Made by a program: the position numbers and the translations under genes
Notes under the pieces: model-generated
The model's database searches: none
The model's input: the letters and a program-made list of their open reading frames with translations, nothing else
Told to the model about the DNA's origin: nothing
Assembly: GCF_001618865.1 (NCBI RefSeq)
Contig: NZ_CP015136.1
Span: 4,685,001-4,749,000 of the forward strand
Direction of reading: 5' to 3'
Length of the DNA stretch: 64,000 nt
Origin: Luteitalea pratensis
GTDB lineage: Bacteria > Acidobacteriota > Vicinamibacteria > Vicinamibacterales > Vicinamibacteraceae
Part shown: positions 1-8,757 of the stretch, in pieces
How positions within the stretch are numbered: position 1 is the first letter of the stretch
How the letters are laid out: every line of letters starts with the position of its first letter

Positions 1-325
1 CGGCCTCGAGGTAGAACCAAACGCGGACGCCGGCCTGTACCAACTGCTTCAGGGCGTACGCCGTCTCGATCGCCTCACGGCCGAGACGCGATTCCTCCGA
101 CATCACGAGCACGTCGAACGGCGCGCGTGGCCGAAGTGCATTCATGAGACGTACGAAGCCAGGCCGCGCGGCGAACTCTGCGCCGCTCACGCCGTCATCG
201 ACGTAGACGTGCGCCTCGTCGACCTGCCAGCCGTGGCGCGCGGCGAACTCTCTGGCGTGTTCAACCTGCCTCGTGACTGAGCGCGCCTCATCTGCAACGC
301 CGCTGGCATGGAACCGCAGACCCAT
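1..325 (-). pseudogene. Serine recombinase catalytic-domain fragment, cut by the window edge
   Basis: Reading leftward from an ATG at 325, the frame gives resolvase-family segments in order: 'SVTRQVEHAREFAARHGW', the V-x-D-x-G-x-SG segment 'VDDGVSGAEF' and 'SEESRLGRE' with the conserved arginine. Relatives begin with a Y-A-R-x-S segment carrying the nucleophilic serine. Here that N-terminus is absent and the frame overlaps the 3' end of the HATPase gene, so the fragment looks 5'-truncated and inactive. It runs off the left edge, so the C-terminal part is unseen. Pieces of other large serine recombinases lie at 48.8 and 53 kb. Confidence 0.7.
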
Positions 326-1243
326 CCGAGAATCGTTTCGAAATCGTCAAGGATCTCGGGCCGAATCTCCAGCGCGACGACGGTCCCATCCCATCCCTTG
401 AAATCCGCGAACATCCGGTGCTTGTCTCGTTCTGGTTCGGGAAACAACGTCCCCTGCTCGCCGCCGTCGTCAGACCTGAACGTGCGATAGGCGGCGCGTC
501 CGGATACGACAGCGAAGTAGCCCCCCGTGCCCTTCGCAATTGACCGCGTGACGTAAAGTCCCGCGCCAGCGTTATTCGGCGTGCCGTACATTCCACGGAT
601 CGCGCCGGTGACGCCCGGCTTGAGCGACTCATACACGGCGCGAGCGTCGTTGCCGCGGAGCTCCGGGTACGCGGCTGCCAAGTGATTCGGGATTCCGATC
701 CCGCAGTCCGCAACCGCAATCGAGATCCGCGATGGCGCCGCGCCGACGAAGTAGTGGGCACACAAATGCACCATCGGGCGAGCTCGAATGCTCTATCACA
801 TTTCTCAACAGTTCCGAGAGACAGTACTGAACCGCATGCAGCACGTCGCGCCGACCGTCCAAGTGGAGTAACGCCGAGATATCGGCTACCGCCGCGCGGA
901 TGTCATCGTTCGTCTTCACGTTCCGCAAGGGTATGAACCGACCTGCTTCCTCGTGCGTACGGATTGCGAACGGCGACTCGATACCCAGGACCTCAAACAG
1001 CTTCATCCGGTCGAGGTACATTCCTCGTTCGATGTTTTCGACTTCGATCTTGTAGCCGTCTCGGATCATGCGTGAGCCCCACGCTCCCGCCATGGCGACG
1101 CCGATAGGCTCAACGTGCATATAGCGCGGGTGTAGCGTCACGATTGCACGGTCGCCCGGCGCGCCGAGAAAGTCGTTGACAGACCACATGTGATTGACCG
1201 CCTCGACTGTTGCGCTGTTCGGCAGAAAAATTTCGGCATTCAG
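187..1243 (-). pseudogene. HATPase-fold ATP-binding protein, one frameshift
   Basis: About 350 residues in two frames that join near 757. The N-terminal part (from about 1243) ends in an N-box-like helix 'LSELLRNVIEHSSSPDG'. The second part carries the G1-like 'VADCGIGIP' and a G2-like loop 'GAGLYVTRSIA'. These are GHKL/HATPase features; no histidine phosphoacceptor domain is visible. The first region resembles no domain I can name. The start is unclear: a CTG at 1243 overlaps the stop of the upstream small ORF. The frame runs into the recombinase fragment, so the true C-terminus may be lost. One missing base near 757 would restore the frame, so a sequencing error is possible. Confidence 0.65.
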
Positions 1244-1482
1244 CTCCAGCCCTTCCCCGCAAACGCGTGCTGCCAGTCGTGGGCCAGGTCCTCGGCCGTC
1301 TCCGGTCGCCGCTGCACGGCCGTCTGGCGGACCTTGTTGTCGACCGCACAACGGAGCTCCCACCCAAGCGGATGCCGCCACAGCTCGCAGCGGGCGACGC
1401 GGGAACCCTTGCGCAGTTCCCACATCACCGCATCGAGCGGGTCGTCGATAAGGGCGTCGGGCTGGCCGTCGTGCGGGTGCAT
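1240..1482 (-). CDS. Small hypothetical protein (80 aa)
   Basis: An 80-residue ORF rich in Trp, Arg and Asp with no recognised domain. It ends at the probable start of the HATPase gene and follows the zinc-ribbon-like ORF on the same strand, so the three could form one transcript. The sequence has ordinary coding composition, for example 'LDAVMWELRKGSRVARCE', with no membrane segment or signal peptide. Function unknown. Confidence 0.5.
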   Translation of the reverse strand: MHPHDGQPDALIDDPLDAVMWELRKGSRVARCELWRHPLGWELRCAVDNKVRQTAVQRRPETAEDLAHDWQHAFAGKGWS

Positions 1483-1511
1483 TGGCCCTCCATATTAGGC
1501 TGAGGCGCGGC

Positions 1512-1745
1512 TCACCCGAGTTCGGCAAGGCGTGTGCGCCATCGCGCCGCTGCCTCCTCGTTGCCGTGCTGGATCGCGCACCGCAAGTAGCCACGCACGA
1601 CTCGGACGTCTCGGCGCCGCTTGGCGTCTCGCGCTCGGCACAGTGACGACACACACACGGACCGCGGTCGGCCGCCTCGAGCCCCTGGCAGGGGCAATTG
1701 TGAGCCGCACTGGCGGCACGGCCTAACAGCAGGTTTTCGTTCCAT
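1512..1745 (-). CDS. Small zinc-ribbon-like protein (77 aa)
   Basis: From ATG 1745 the product has 'CRQCG', then about 16 residues later 'SVCVSSLCRARDAKRRRD'. This resembles treble-clef or zinc-ribbon proteins in which two Cys pairs are followed by a basic helix. The frame extends upstream to a GTG at 1874, but that extension is low-complexity, so the ATG is preferred. It is first in a minus-strand run with the 80-aa ORF and the HATPase gene. DNA or RNA binding is an inference from the Cys pattern. Confidence 0.45.
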   Translation of the reverse strand: MERKPAVRPCRQCGSQLPLPGARGGRPRSVCVSSLCRARDAKRRRDVRVVRGYLRCAIQHGNEEAAARWRTRLAELG

Positions 1746-2350
1746 GGCGATTCTTTGAATCGTCCCCCGCGTGAAGCCGGCTCCTGCGCGGGTCGCCACG
1801 ATGATGGCTGGAGCGATCGCGGACCGCCCTCCCCCTCGGTCGGCAGTACTGATGTTGCCGCGGATCTTGTACACGCGCTGTCCTCAGCAAATGTCATCAG
1901 CAACGCCGAACCAGGCGTTTTGCACGGACTCGTGGCCTGCGACCTTGGCCCGCGGCTTGCGATAGCAGCACCCTGGTCGGGCCGGTGCAAACTCCCTTGG
2001 TGCGGCGGTGCTTCCCCCGGAGCACGCGTCGTTGGGAGGGCGCCTCGGTCCGCACCATCGCTACTGACAACGCAGCACCGGGCAGAGAAGGCACGGCGGC
2101 GCCGGTTACTCCCTCGATGCAACCGACGCCTTCCACCGCTGGGCATCCTGCCCACAGACGTGGCAGTTCAGAGTGCGCGCGCCCTGACGGGCATCCCTCC
2201 CACGCCTGGCAACGTTGGACACGGAGCCCTGACCGACTGGGCGCGGTCGGCCAGGACACCGTCAGTGCGCGGCTGCTGAGGACCGGGAACCACGCGACTC
2301 CGCACAGCCAGGAGAGGCGCGGAGGCACGGACACCACTTGGAGACGGACG
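1746..2350. other. Region without a convincing gene
   Basis: About 600 bases between the zinc-ribbon-like ORF and the capsid fragment. The only candidate is a 38-residue minus-strand ORF with a GTG start at 2222, ending at 2106. It contains one CxxC pair ('NCHVCGQDAQRW') and could be a tiny zinc-binding peptide, but support is weak. No promoter or repeat was recognised. Confidence 0.3.
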
Positions 2351-2893
2351 TTAGATCGTGATGTCCGTCAGGAGCTCAACGCCCTCGGGATTGAGGACGG
2401 CGATATCGAAGCGAGCCGTCAGCCGGATCAGCGACTGGTCGTACTCGGCATAACGCGAGCTGTCGTAGAACAGCGTCACGCGGTCACGGACGCCAACGCC
2501 GATCTGGCTCATGTCCGCGACGATCGCGGCATCGCTGAGGAAGGGCGTCACGTACACCGGCACACCGAACAACTGCCGGCGCGCGTCTCCGCTCGGATCC
2601 GGATTGAGCTGGTACCGATCGTCGCCGTCCTTCGCCACGCGGAGGTCACCCCAGACCGCGGGGCCGACGAAGATGGCCGACGCTGTCGCGCCGTCCGCCT
2701 CGAGCCATTCGATGGCTGCAGCGATCGCATCGAACGAGATCGCCGCGGTAAGCGCCGTGTCGGTCACGTCCGGATCGTTGAGCAGGCCGAGCATGTTGGG
2801 CGGCGTGCCGTTGCCGCCGAAGCACTGCTCGTCGAGCTTCTGCCCGAGTTCGGCCATCAGGTCGCGCTCGACGATCTCGCGCGCATCGGGCAT
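2351..2893 (-). pseudogene. Phage major capsid protein (HK97-like), C-terminal fragment
   Basis: The frame encodes about 180 residues typical of the C-terminal half of HK97-fold capsid proteins: 'DEQCFGGNGTPPNMLGLL', 'AIEWLEADGATASAIF', 'FGVPVYVTPFL' and an ending with 'LIRLTARFDIAVLNPEGV'. It closes normally with a stop at 2351. The N-terminal part, including the delta domain, is missing: homology stops near 2893, where a plus-strand gene that has also lost its start begins. This is a prophage remnant; no terminase, portal or protease gene adjoins it. Confidence 0.75.
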
Positions 2894-3599
2894 CCGATCA
2901 GCACGATCGCGAAGCTCCAGGATGCCGAGCTCGTACGGCTGCTGGACAACGCCAATGCACTGGCGGCCCGAACGCCAAAGGCGCTGGACGTCGCCAATCT
3001 GGAGCCGCTGGGATCTGCACTGAGCCGTTACGATCTCGATACCATCGAGTCGATCCTGAATCGGCATGCGGCCATCCTGCCGCCTCGTGAGCTCGTGTTC
3101 TCGGTGGTGTTGCCGCTCTTGCGAGACCTGGGCGATCGGTGGGAGAGACAGGCGCTGCGTCCGGGGCAGGAGCATCTCGTGTCGGCCATCGTGCGCAGCG
3201 TGCTCGGTAGTCTCCTCCGCACGATCGCGTCCCCTGGCGCGACGCCGACGATGGTCTTCGCCACGCCCACGGGGGAGCGGCACGAACTGGGACTTTTGTG
3301 CGCGGCCGTACTGGCCGCGTCGGCCCGGGTTGGCGTCCTGTACCTCGGAGCGGATCTTCCTGCGGATGATATCGTCCACGCCGCGACAACGACGGGCGCA
3401 CCGATCGTCATGGTGAGCCTGACGACACCCGGGGCCGCGGCCCGCAGCGAGGTCAAAGGGCTGGCGCGGCTCCCGGCCGGCCTCGAACTCTGGGTGGGAG
3501 GCCCCGAAGCCCACGTTCTTCTGACCGCCGCCGGATCGCGCGCGGCAGGTCGAGGCGCTCGATCAGATCGTCCCGATGCTGTCACGGTATGGCCGCTGA
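2891..3599 (+). pseudogene. B12-binding MerR/CarH-type regulator lacking its DNA-binding domain, C-terminal frameshift
   Basis: Homology starts at 'ISTIAKLQDAELVRLL', the linker that follows the MerR helix-turn-helix in CarH/LitR-like photoreceptors. A four-helix B12-binding cap follows ('LVFSVVLPLLRDLGDRW'), then a Rossmann-like cobalamin domain ('HELGLLCAAVLAASARVG', 'LGADLPADDIVHAA'). The classical E/DxHxxG motif is not seen in order. Near 3537 the frame shifts; the shifted frame gives a natural end 'QVEALDQIVPMLSRYGR' and a stop at 3597-3599. The missing HTH means the fragment cannot act as a repressor. Confidence 0.7.
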
Positions 3600-3681
3600 C
3601 CGCTTCAGCCACGCCTTCCCGCGAAGCATCGTCATGACCGAGCCTCGTGGGCCCGTACGCAACATGCTCTTGTCCGGCGCA

Positions 3682-4302
3682 TCACTCCTGATTCTTCGGT
3701 AGACGTCGGCGCCCCCGGTCGTCGCCCGATCCGCCGCCTGGAGTCGCGTCCCCTGATTCCCTCTGCTGCACCTCCACGTCCTCCTGCTTGGCTGCCGCCA
3801 TCGACTCCGGCTCCATCTCCTCGGCACCGCGATTGAGGTGCACGAAGACCCCCCAGGCCGCCAGCAGCACGGCGGCGCCCAGGGCAATCGAGGCCGCGTG
3901 GGGCAGGTACTCGGGCGTGTCCGACGCGGCGTGGAACACGGCGATCAACGACTCCACAGCGAGGGCGACGACCACGACGACCAGGAAGCGTGAGAGGAAG
4001 CGGCGAGCGCGCGTCGGTCCACTGACGTGCGTGCTGCGGAGCACTTCCTCCTCCAGGACCGTCTGTCCGAGCTCCAGGGCCGCCACGCCGATCGTGAGGT
4101 GGCCGATGGTGCGCAGGATGGCATCGAAGCGAGCGGACTGCGCGGTGCCAACATCCATGACGCCGTGCCACAGCACCTGGCCGGCCAGCCAGACCAGCGC
4201 CACGCCGCAGGCCAGGAAGAGAACCACGACGAAACAGTAGGTGCCGACGAAGGCGGTACGGAGGATGCGGAGCACGATGTCGCCGATGCTACAGCAAGGC
4301 AT
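3682..4302 (-). CDS. Four-helix membrane protein of unknown function
   Basis: From ATG 4302 the 206-residue product has four hydrophobic segments: 'YCFVVVLFLACGVALVWLAG', 'TIGHLTIGVAALELGQTV', 'FLVVVVVALAVESLIAVF' and 'SIALGAAVLLAAWGVFVHL'. A hydrophilic, acidic then basic tail of about 50 residues ('EEMEPESMAAAKQEDVEV') follows. A frame extension to TTG 4338 is possible but no ribosome binding site supports it. The gene points toward the B12 regulator fragment, with no operon partner. The protein sits in the inner membrane; no family assigned. Confidence 0.65.
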   Translation of the reverse strand: MPCCSIGDIVLRILRTAFVGTYCFVVVLFLACGVALVWLAGQVLWHGVMDVGTAQSARFDAILRTIGHLTIGVAALELGQTVLEEEVLRSTHVSGPTRARRFLSRFLVVVVVALAVESLIAVFHAASDTPEYLPHAASIALGAAVLLAAWGVFVHLNRGAEEMEPESMAAAKQEDVEVQQRESGDATPGGGSGDDRGRRRLPKNQE

Positions 4303-4576
4303 CGGCGCATGGCTCACGCTAGACTCGCAGGGCCCCAACTACGGCAGATCGCAGGCAACTCGGGCCTGCTCTACAACGATCGCCAGGCCGTCATCGATGA
4401 CGGTGTGTCCAGGCGCACGACGTTGGCGCGAGCGACTTCTGCGCGGGGTTCATCGATGAAGACGGCATCCGGTCACAGGCCTCACCGCAAGCCTGGCAGT
4501 CGAAGCATGCAGCGATGACACGCTGGTTGGAGGAGTGCGATGACCGCCCGCTCTTCCATTCGAACCGGCCCCTGCA

Positions 4577-5080
4577 TCAGGGCTTGAGTGTGTGCATCGT
4601 GCCAAGCTCCGGCTCGGTGCCGGTCAGCCAGCCCTTCATGAGTTCATACAAGACCACCGGCTGCGGCTTGTTGACTTCCAGAAACACCGCCCCATGAATC
4701 TCGACCCCGATGAGCACCAGGCGCGGGTCCTCCGGCGTACCGTGCCGTGCATCTCCGTCGTCCGGAAACCACATCTTCCAGTCGGGCGCGTACAGCTCGC
4801 GAATCTTCCGCCTGTCGCGTGAGATCGTCGCCTGTCCGGACACCGAGATCCATTCGCGCGTCCGATCCTTGTAGTACGACAGGTTGATGTGCGGGTCGGC
4901 CTCGAGGCTGCGAAGCTTGCCGGTACCCTCCGCGGTCACGAACCACAGGTCGGCTCCTGCCGCACGCTTCTGATTGGCCATCGCGCGGGACTCGAGATGC
5001 CCGTCCGGCCGCCGCGTCGTCATCATCGCAACACCAATTTCTTCAACCATCTCGTAGAAGGTGTCGAGTTCGGTCGTCAT
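4577..5080 (-). CDS. Pyridoxamine 5'-phosphate oxidase-like protein (general stress protein 26 type)
   Basis: This 167-residue protein has the split-barrel FMN-binding pattern of the Pyrid_ox_like group: 'MMTTRRPDGHLESRAM', 'LWFVTAEGTGKLRSLEAD', 'INLSYYKDRTREWISVSG' and 'RELYAPDWKMWFPDD'. Such proteins bind FMN or a related flavin and are often induced by stress; true vitamin B6 synthesis is unlikely. The ATG at 5080 is preceded by GGAGGAACGC, a strong ribosome binding site, which rules out the longer upstream frame. It is monocistronic and complete. Confidence 0.85.
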   Translation of the reverse strand: MTTELDTFYEMVEEIGVAMMTTRRPDGHLESRAMANQKRAAGADLWFVTAEGTGKLRSLEADPHINLSYYKDRTREWISVSGQATISRDRRKIRELYAPDWKMWFPDDGDARHGTPEDPRLVLIGVEIHGAVFLEVNKPQPVVLYELMKGWLTGTEPELGTMHTLKP

Positions 5081-5397
5081 GCGTTCCTCCGGCTGCGAAT
5101 GGCGAGAGGGCACCGGTCCCGTCTCGATGCTGGTATTCGAGGGCTCCGTTCCCGTCGTCCTGCGGACGCCATGGCCATGTGTCGGTCCAGCGGCATTGCC
5201 GCGATGAACGCCCACCGGAGCGCTTATGGCCGGCGACGTCTCCGTCTACTTTGACCCAACATGCGCGCCAGTGGACCCGAATCCGAACATCTCCTTTTCA
5301 CCTAGGAACCTGTCAATGGACGGATTTTGAACGACGCTCAAACGATCTCGAGGCCGTCCGCTGTGAGAACGATTCACCCGTCGGTGACGGCCGCACT

Positions 5398-5640
5398 TCA
5401 GACGCGCTTCCGAAGCAACAGCTCGTGATGTCCTCGGTTGGCCTGCAGGCGTGCCAGGCGCGCCGCCGCCGCGCGTGACGTCAGGTCTGCCGGGAGCGCG
5501 TCGCCGGTGCCGAAATACGTCTCGTCCGGCGTCTGTCCGCGAAACGCCGAGTGCGGCAGCACGCCGTTTTGCTCGTCGACGTAGAACGCGACCAGTGGAC
5601 GAACAGTCGCGATGCTATCGAGCGCACACACGCCATCCGG
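5398..5640 (-). pseudogene. IS3-type transposase, C-terminal remnant
   Basis: The last 80 or so residues read 'PLVAFYVDEQNGVLPHSAFR', 'GQTPDETYFGTGDALP' and an Ala/Arg-rich tail. This is the end of integrase-core transposases of the IS3 group, where 'PH..l.GqTPdE' follows the catalytic Glu. Upstream of about 5640 the frame loses similarity, so only the tail remains. No terminal inverted repeat was recognised. Confidence 0.7.
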
Positions 5641-6072
5641 CTCGGACCAAGGATTGGCGCTCGCACAGACTCGCAGACGCAGGTCTTTTGCGGGTACGCC
5701 AGTGCAGAGTCTCCATGGGGCGCGGATCAACTACGTATGCAGCGCAATCCTGCGTGCTGCCGCAACGCGACCTGCACCGGGCCTATCGCATGCTTGCCCT
5801 CTTCTCGTCCTCACGAGGGCGCTTCGCGCCCGTAGAAGAAGCTTGCCACACGGACGGGAACTACCCGTGAAGCTCCAAACAATCGAGGCCAGTGGCGGCA
5901 ACAAACTTGCACTTGCAGGCGCGGCGCTTCTCGAACGCCGCGAGGAACACAGGAGTGCACGAACCATTTTGCAGGCTGAAAGAGTTGCGCGATTCATACG
6001 ACGCTGAACACCAGCTCTTGAAGGCACCGCCGGCGTGGTGGCAGCGGCGAGCTCCACTGAGCTTCCAGCGCT
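5641..6072. other. Region without a convincing gene
   Basis: Between the transposase remnant and the RsbT-like remnant, neither strand shows a recognisable protein. The right part (from about 6030) may encode the lost N-terminus of the RsbT-like ATPase in a scrambled frame. Confidence 0.4.
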
Positions 6073-6345
6073 GTGGAAATCCACGCCAAGGACACTCGGC
6101 ACTTCGATCGTCTGCTGGCCGAGGGCGTCAAGGGCCTGCGCCTGCAATTCATCGAGCAGGGACCTCGCATTGATGATCTCCCGCAGGCGAGGACCGACGG
6201 TTGGATCGGGCAAGGGCATGGGGCTCGGCCTGCCAGGCGCCAAGCGCCTCATCAGCGACCTGTCGACATCACGCAGTCGGAAGCCGGCCGGGCGAAGGGC
6301 TTTTCGATCGGGTCCGTCCTCGGACGGGGAACGACGGTGGAACTG
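6073..6345 (+). pseudogene. RsbT-like anti-sigma-switch kinase, frameshifted C-terminal remnant
   Basis: Three frame segments together give the C-terminal half of an RsbT-like HATPase: 'GLRLQFIEQGPRIDDLPQA', then in another frame 'SGKGMGLGLPGAKRLISDL' (the G2 box), then 'GSVLGRGTTVEL'. Two compensating shifts near 6210 and 6270 are needed. The usual QGPGI motif reads QGPRI. It sits directly before the SpoIIE-type phosphatase, the normal order in Rsb partner-switching modules, so the pair is probably what remains of such a locus. RsbR/RsbS genes are absent. Confidence 0.6.
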
Positions 6346-7362
6346 ATGGACCCTTTGCAGCTGTGCATTCCTGTGTCGGACCGGAGCCAGATCGGCGAGG
6401 TCCGCCGTGCCATCTCGCGGATGGCGGAGACGCTGGCGCTGGCGCCGTCACGACGGGGTGATGCCGCGATCGTCGCGACCGAACTGGCGACCAACCTCGT
6501 GCGCCACGCGCGCGACGGCCGGATGTTGCTGCAGGTGATATCGCACGGGGCGTCCGGCTGGCTGGAACTACTGTCGGTGGACGGTGGCCCCGGGATGACC
6601 GACGTGCAGCGATGCCTGCAGGACGGATTCTCGACCGTCGGTACGCCGGGCAATGGGTTGGGTGCCGTGAAGCGGCAGTCGGATGAATTCGACGTCCACT
6701 CGACGCCAGGGAAGGGCACGGTGATCGTGTCGCGGATCGCCACCAGCACGGCGCCGTCCAACGTGTTCACGGTGGGCGCGGTGTGCCTGCCCTTTCCCGG
6801 CGAGGAGGTCTGCGGCGACACCTGGCGCAGCGTCGAGCGCGAGCAGGAGATTGCCGTGATGGTGGCTGACGGCCTCGGCCATGGGCCCGAGGCGGCTGTC
6901 GCCGCCCGCCTCGCGGGTGGCGCCTTCGAGGACGAGCCGTTCGCCACGCCGGAGCAGTTCTACCAGCTCGCGCATCGGTCGCTCAAGGGCAGTCGTGGCG
7001 CGGCGCTGGCGCGGGCGATCATCGCCCGGTCGGGGGACGTGCAGTACTCCGGCATCGGCAACATCGCAGCGAGCCTGGTCAGCAGCGAGCGCAGCCGCGG
7101 TCTTGCCAGCGAGAACGGCACGGTCGGCGTCCAAATCCGCAGCCATGTCTCCGCATACGCGCACGTGATGCCGGCGCCGGGCGTGCTGCTGATGCATTCG
7201 GACGGGATTACCAGCCGGTGGTCGTTCGACCCCTACCCGGGCCTGCTCCTGCGGCATCCGGCGGTGATCGCTGGCGTCCTCAGTCGCGACTTCGTACGCG
7301 GCCGGGACGACGCGACGATGCTCGTGGTGAGCCGGTCGCGAAAGGGAGAGGGCCCTGTCTGA
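6346..7362 (+). CDS. ATP-binding SpoIIE-family protein phosphatase (RsbX-type)
   Basis: From ATG 6346 the 338-residue protein has an N-terminal HATPase domain (N-box 'VATELATNLVRHARDG', 'GGPGMTD' as G1, 'GTPGNGLGAVKR' as G2). A C-terminal PP2C/SpoIIE phosphatase domain follows, with 'VMVADGLGHGPEAAVAARLA', 'GNIAASLV', 'MHSDGIT' and 'RGRDDATMLVV'. The Asp residues in DG and DD are the metal ligands of the family. Proteins of this type dephosphorylate RsbS/RsbR in partner-switching control of sigma factors or second messengers. The frame is open upstream, so the start rests on the M after the RsbT-like end 'GTTVEL'. Confidence 0.85.
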   Translation: MDPLQLCIPVSDRSQIGEVRRAISRMAETLALAPSRRGDAAIVATELATNLVRHARDGRMLLQVISHGASGWLELLSVDGGPGMTDVQRCLQDGFSTVGTPGNGLGAVKRQSDEFDVHSTPGKGTVIVSRIATSTAPSNVFTVGAVCLPFPGEEVCGDTWRSVEREQEIAVMVADGLGHGPEAAVAARLAGGAFEDEPFATPEQFYQLAHRSLKGSRGAALARAIIARSGDVQYSGIGNIAASLVSSERSRGLASENGTVGVQIRSHVSAYAHVMPAPGVLLMHSDGITSRWSFDPYPGLLLRHPAVIAGVLSRDFVRGRDDATMLVVSRSRKGEGPV

Positions 7363-7585
7363 GGTGGCGGGGCGTCTACGCGCGACTTGGTCGAACAGCT
7401 GCGCCCTCTACGAGGTGTCGAGGGACTACGTGCCCAGCATTCCGCACTTTCCTGCACGAGTTCTCGTCATTCAGGCGAAAGCGGGCGACGCGGGCCTTGA
7501 GTCGTGGTGTTCACACCGTCGCCGTGAGTACCGGACACCTGTCGCAGCTCACCGGTCGGTTGGCCTGCAAAAGGCGCTCGGAAAG

Positions 7586-7942
7586 TCATCGACCCTTGGC
7601 GGCGCGTGGGCGCCGGGGAGCTTTTCGTGAGCGCTGCTTGTCTTGGCCAGACATGTCGTCGACCCGCGCTTCGCCGTTCGGCGCAAGGCCGGTTGCTTTT
7701 TCGCCGGCCGTGATCGCTCCCTTGATCCCGCCCATCGCGGCCCCTGCTGCGGCGCCGAGCGCCACCGCCGCGACGACCTTGCCGGCCCGGGTCATCATCC
7801 CAGCCGAGGAGCTCGCCTTCTTCTGACCCTTCTTGCTCGCGCTCTGCGTGCTCGTCTTCGGCGACGATGCAGCCTTGCGTGGAGAGGACTTCTTCGCCAC
7901 TCTTTTCGTCGCCGACCGCCTCGTGCTGCTCTTCTTCGCCAT
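7586..7942 (-). CDS. Small Lys/Ala-rich protein with glycine-zipper segment
   Basis: The 118-residue product begins with a histone-H1-like basic stretch ('MAKKSSTRRSATKRVAKK'), has a hydrophobic Gly/Ala segment in the middle ('VVAAVALGAAAGAAMGGI') and ends with a basic tail. Start ATG 7942 follows AAAGGACAGCA, an acceptable ribosome binding site. About 170 bp upstream lies a sigma-54-type promoter and, farther up, the shared 33-bp element, so this gene is probably in the same regulon as the loci at 21.4 and 23.3 kb. DNA binding or membrane association is inferred from composition only. Confidence 0.7.
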   Translation of the reverse strand: MAKKSSTRRSATKRVAKKSSPRKAASSPKTSTQSASKKGQKKASSSAGMMTRAGKVVAAVALGAAAGAAMGGIKGAITAGEKATGLAPNGEARVDDMSGQDKQRSRKAPRRPRAAKGR

Positions 7943-8109
7943 TGCTGTCCTTTCGGTAACAGGCCCAAGCCTGCGTCACTGATGAACCGACGAGAATCGG
8001 TTCAGCATTTGTACGTCTGCGGCTCGGCGCGAATGCGTTGCCGGGCAAGACTGGACGTTGCCTCATGCGCGCCTCAGCTGCGAAGGCGTCGACGAGCACT
8101 GCGGAGAGG

Positions 8110-8125
8110 AGCACGTTGCGTACCA
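8110..8125 (-). promoter_or_regulatory. Sigma-54 (-24/-12) promoter
   Basis: On the minus strand the sequence is TGGTACGCAACGTGCT, matching TGGCACG-N4-TTGCW at 10 of 12 defined positions, with GG and GC 10 bases apart. The same 16-mer occurs at 23281, and with one change at 21412. It lies about 170 bp before the start at 7942. Confidence 0.65.
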
Positions 8126-8260
8126 AGCCAACGATCCGGCGCCGAATCTGGTTGGAAAGAAGCCGCACGGGCCGTCGAATGGCAGGTGTTTCTGCGCGGA
8201 CGGCTTACGGCGCGTAAGAAAGGTGACACACCGAGCAGGCGAGGGAGCGAACTCGCCGTC

Positions 8261-8290
8261 CTGTCTGCCGATCCGACACGTTGCAGTGAA
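8261..8290 (-). promoter_or_regulatory. Putative enhancer-binding-protein site (shared upstream element)
   Basis: The minus strand reads TCACTGCAACGTGT, then GGATCGGCAGAC. The same pattern with small changes lies upstream of the promoters at 21412 and 23281. It is about 150 bp upstream of the -24/-12 site, a typical distance for a sigma-54 activator. Function inferred. Confidence 0.5.
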
Positions 8291-8512
8291 CAGCGGCAGG
8301 TCGTGATTCGCTGCACACGGTGAGGGGGTAGGAGCACACGATGGGTGGGCCGAGAGCCAAGGCTAGGCGACGCAGGCCAACAACCCAGACAGACGTGTCG
8401 GGTGTCAGGCATAGGCTGCTGAATGCAGCGGCCGTCCAGTCCAGTCCATTCGGTCCCGGCCTTCTCACTGCGTATGCGGAACGCAAGGTCAATAGAGGAA
8501 GTGGGTGAATAG

Positions 8513-8743
8513 GGGTGGACGGAACCGACGGCGTGGACGCTTACCGGCGGCAACCGGTATGGTGACTCCTACTTCGCGCACGACGAGGTCCGTCAGGGCA
8601 CGGTCAACTCCGGCGGGAGCGCCTTTCTGACCACGTCCTTTCCGGAAATTCTGGCCATCTACGGTAGCGCTAGTGGGCCAGACGATCGTCGGACGCGTGC
8701 GATCGTTCGCCTGAGCTTGTCCAGCTTTCCGCCGTCTTGCTGA
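8513..8743 (+). pseudogene. Unidentified coding fragment
   Basis: An open frame with no start codon reads 'WTLTGGNRYGDSYFAHDEVR' and then 'NSGGSAFLTTSFPEILAIYG', which has the character of a real protein. It ends with a TGA at 8741 just before the YihY gene. I do not recognise the family; it is probably a truncated gene. Confidence 0.3.
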
Positions 8744-8757
8744 TACACAATTCTTCC

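Larger units (their letters stand above)
7943..8512. other. Upstream regulatory region without a gene
   Basis: No coding sequence was recognised. The stretch carries the sigma-54-like promoter and upstream element described separately, both directed left toward the basic protein gene at 7942. Confidence 0.5.

Noticed and set aside
629-2155. 508-residue minus-strand ORF
   Set aside because: Only its last third is coding (HATPase); the rest is an open GC-rich frame over other genes.
2511-3514. Long overlapping ORFs opposite the B12 regulator and capsid fragments
   Set aside because: Arg/Ser-rich translations without domain patterns; antisense shadows.
3651-3670. Another copy of GTACGCAACATGCTCT at 3655
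   Set aside because: The GG of the -24 box reads CC here, and no gene follows in the right direction; treated as a degenerate, non-functional resemblance.
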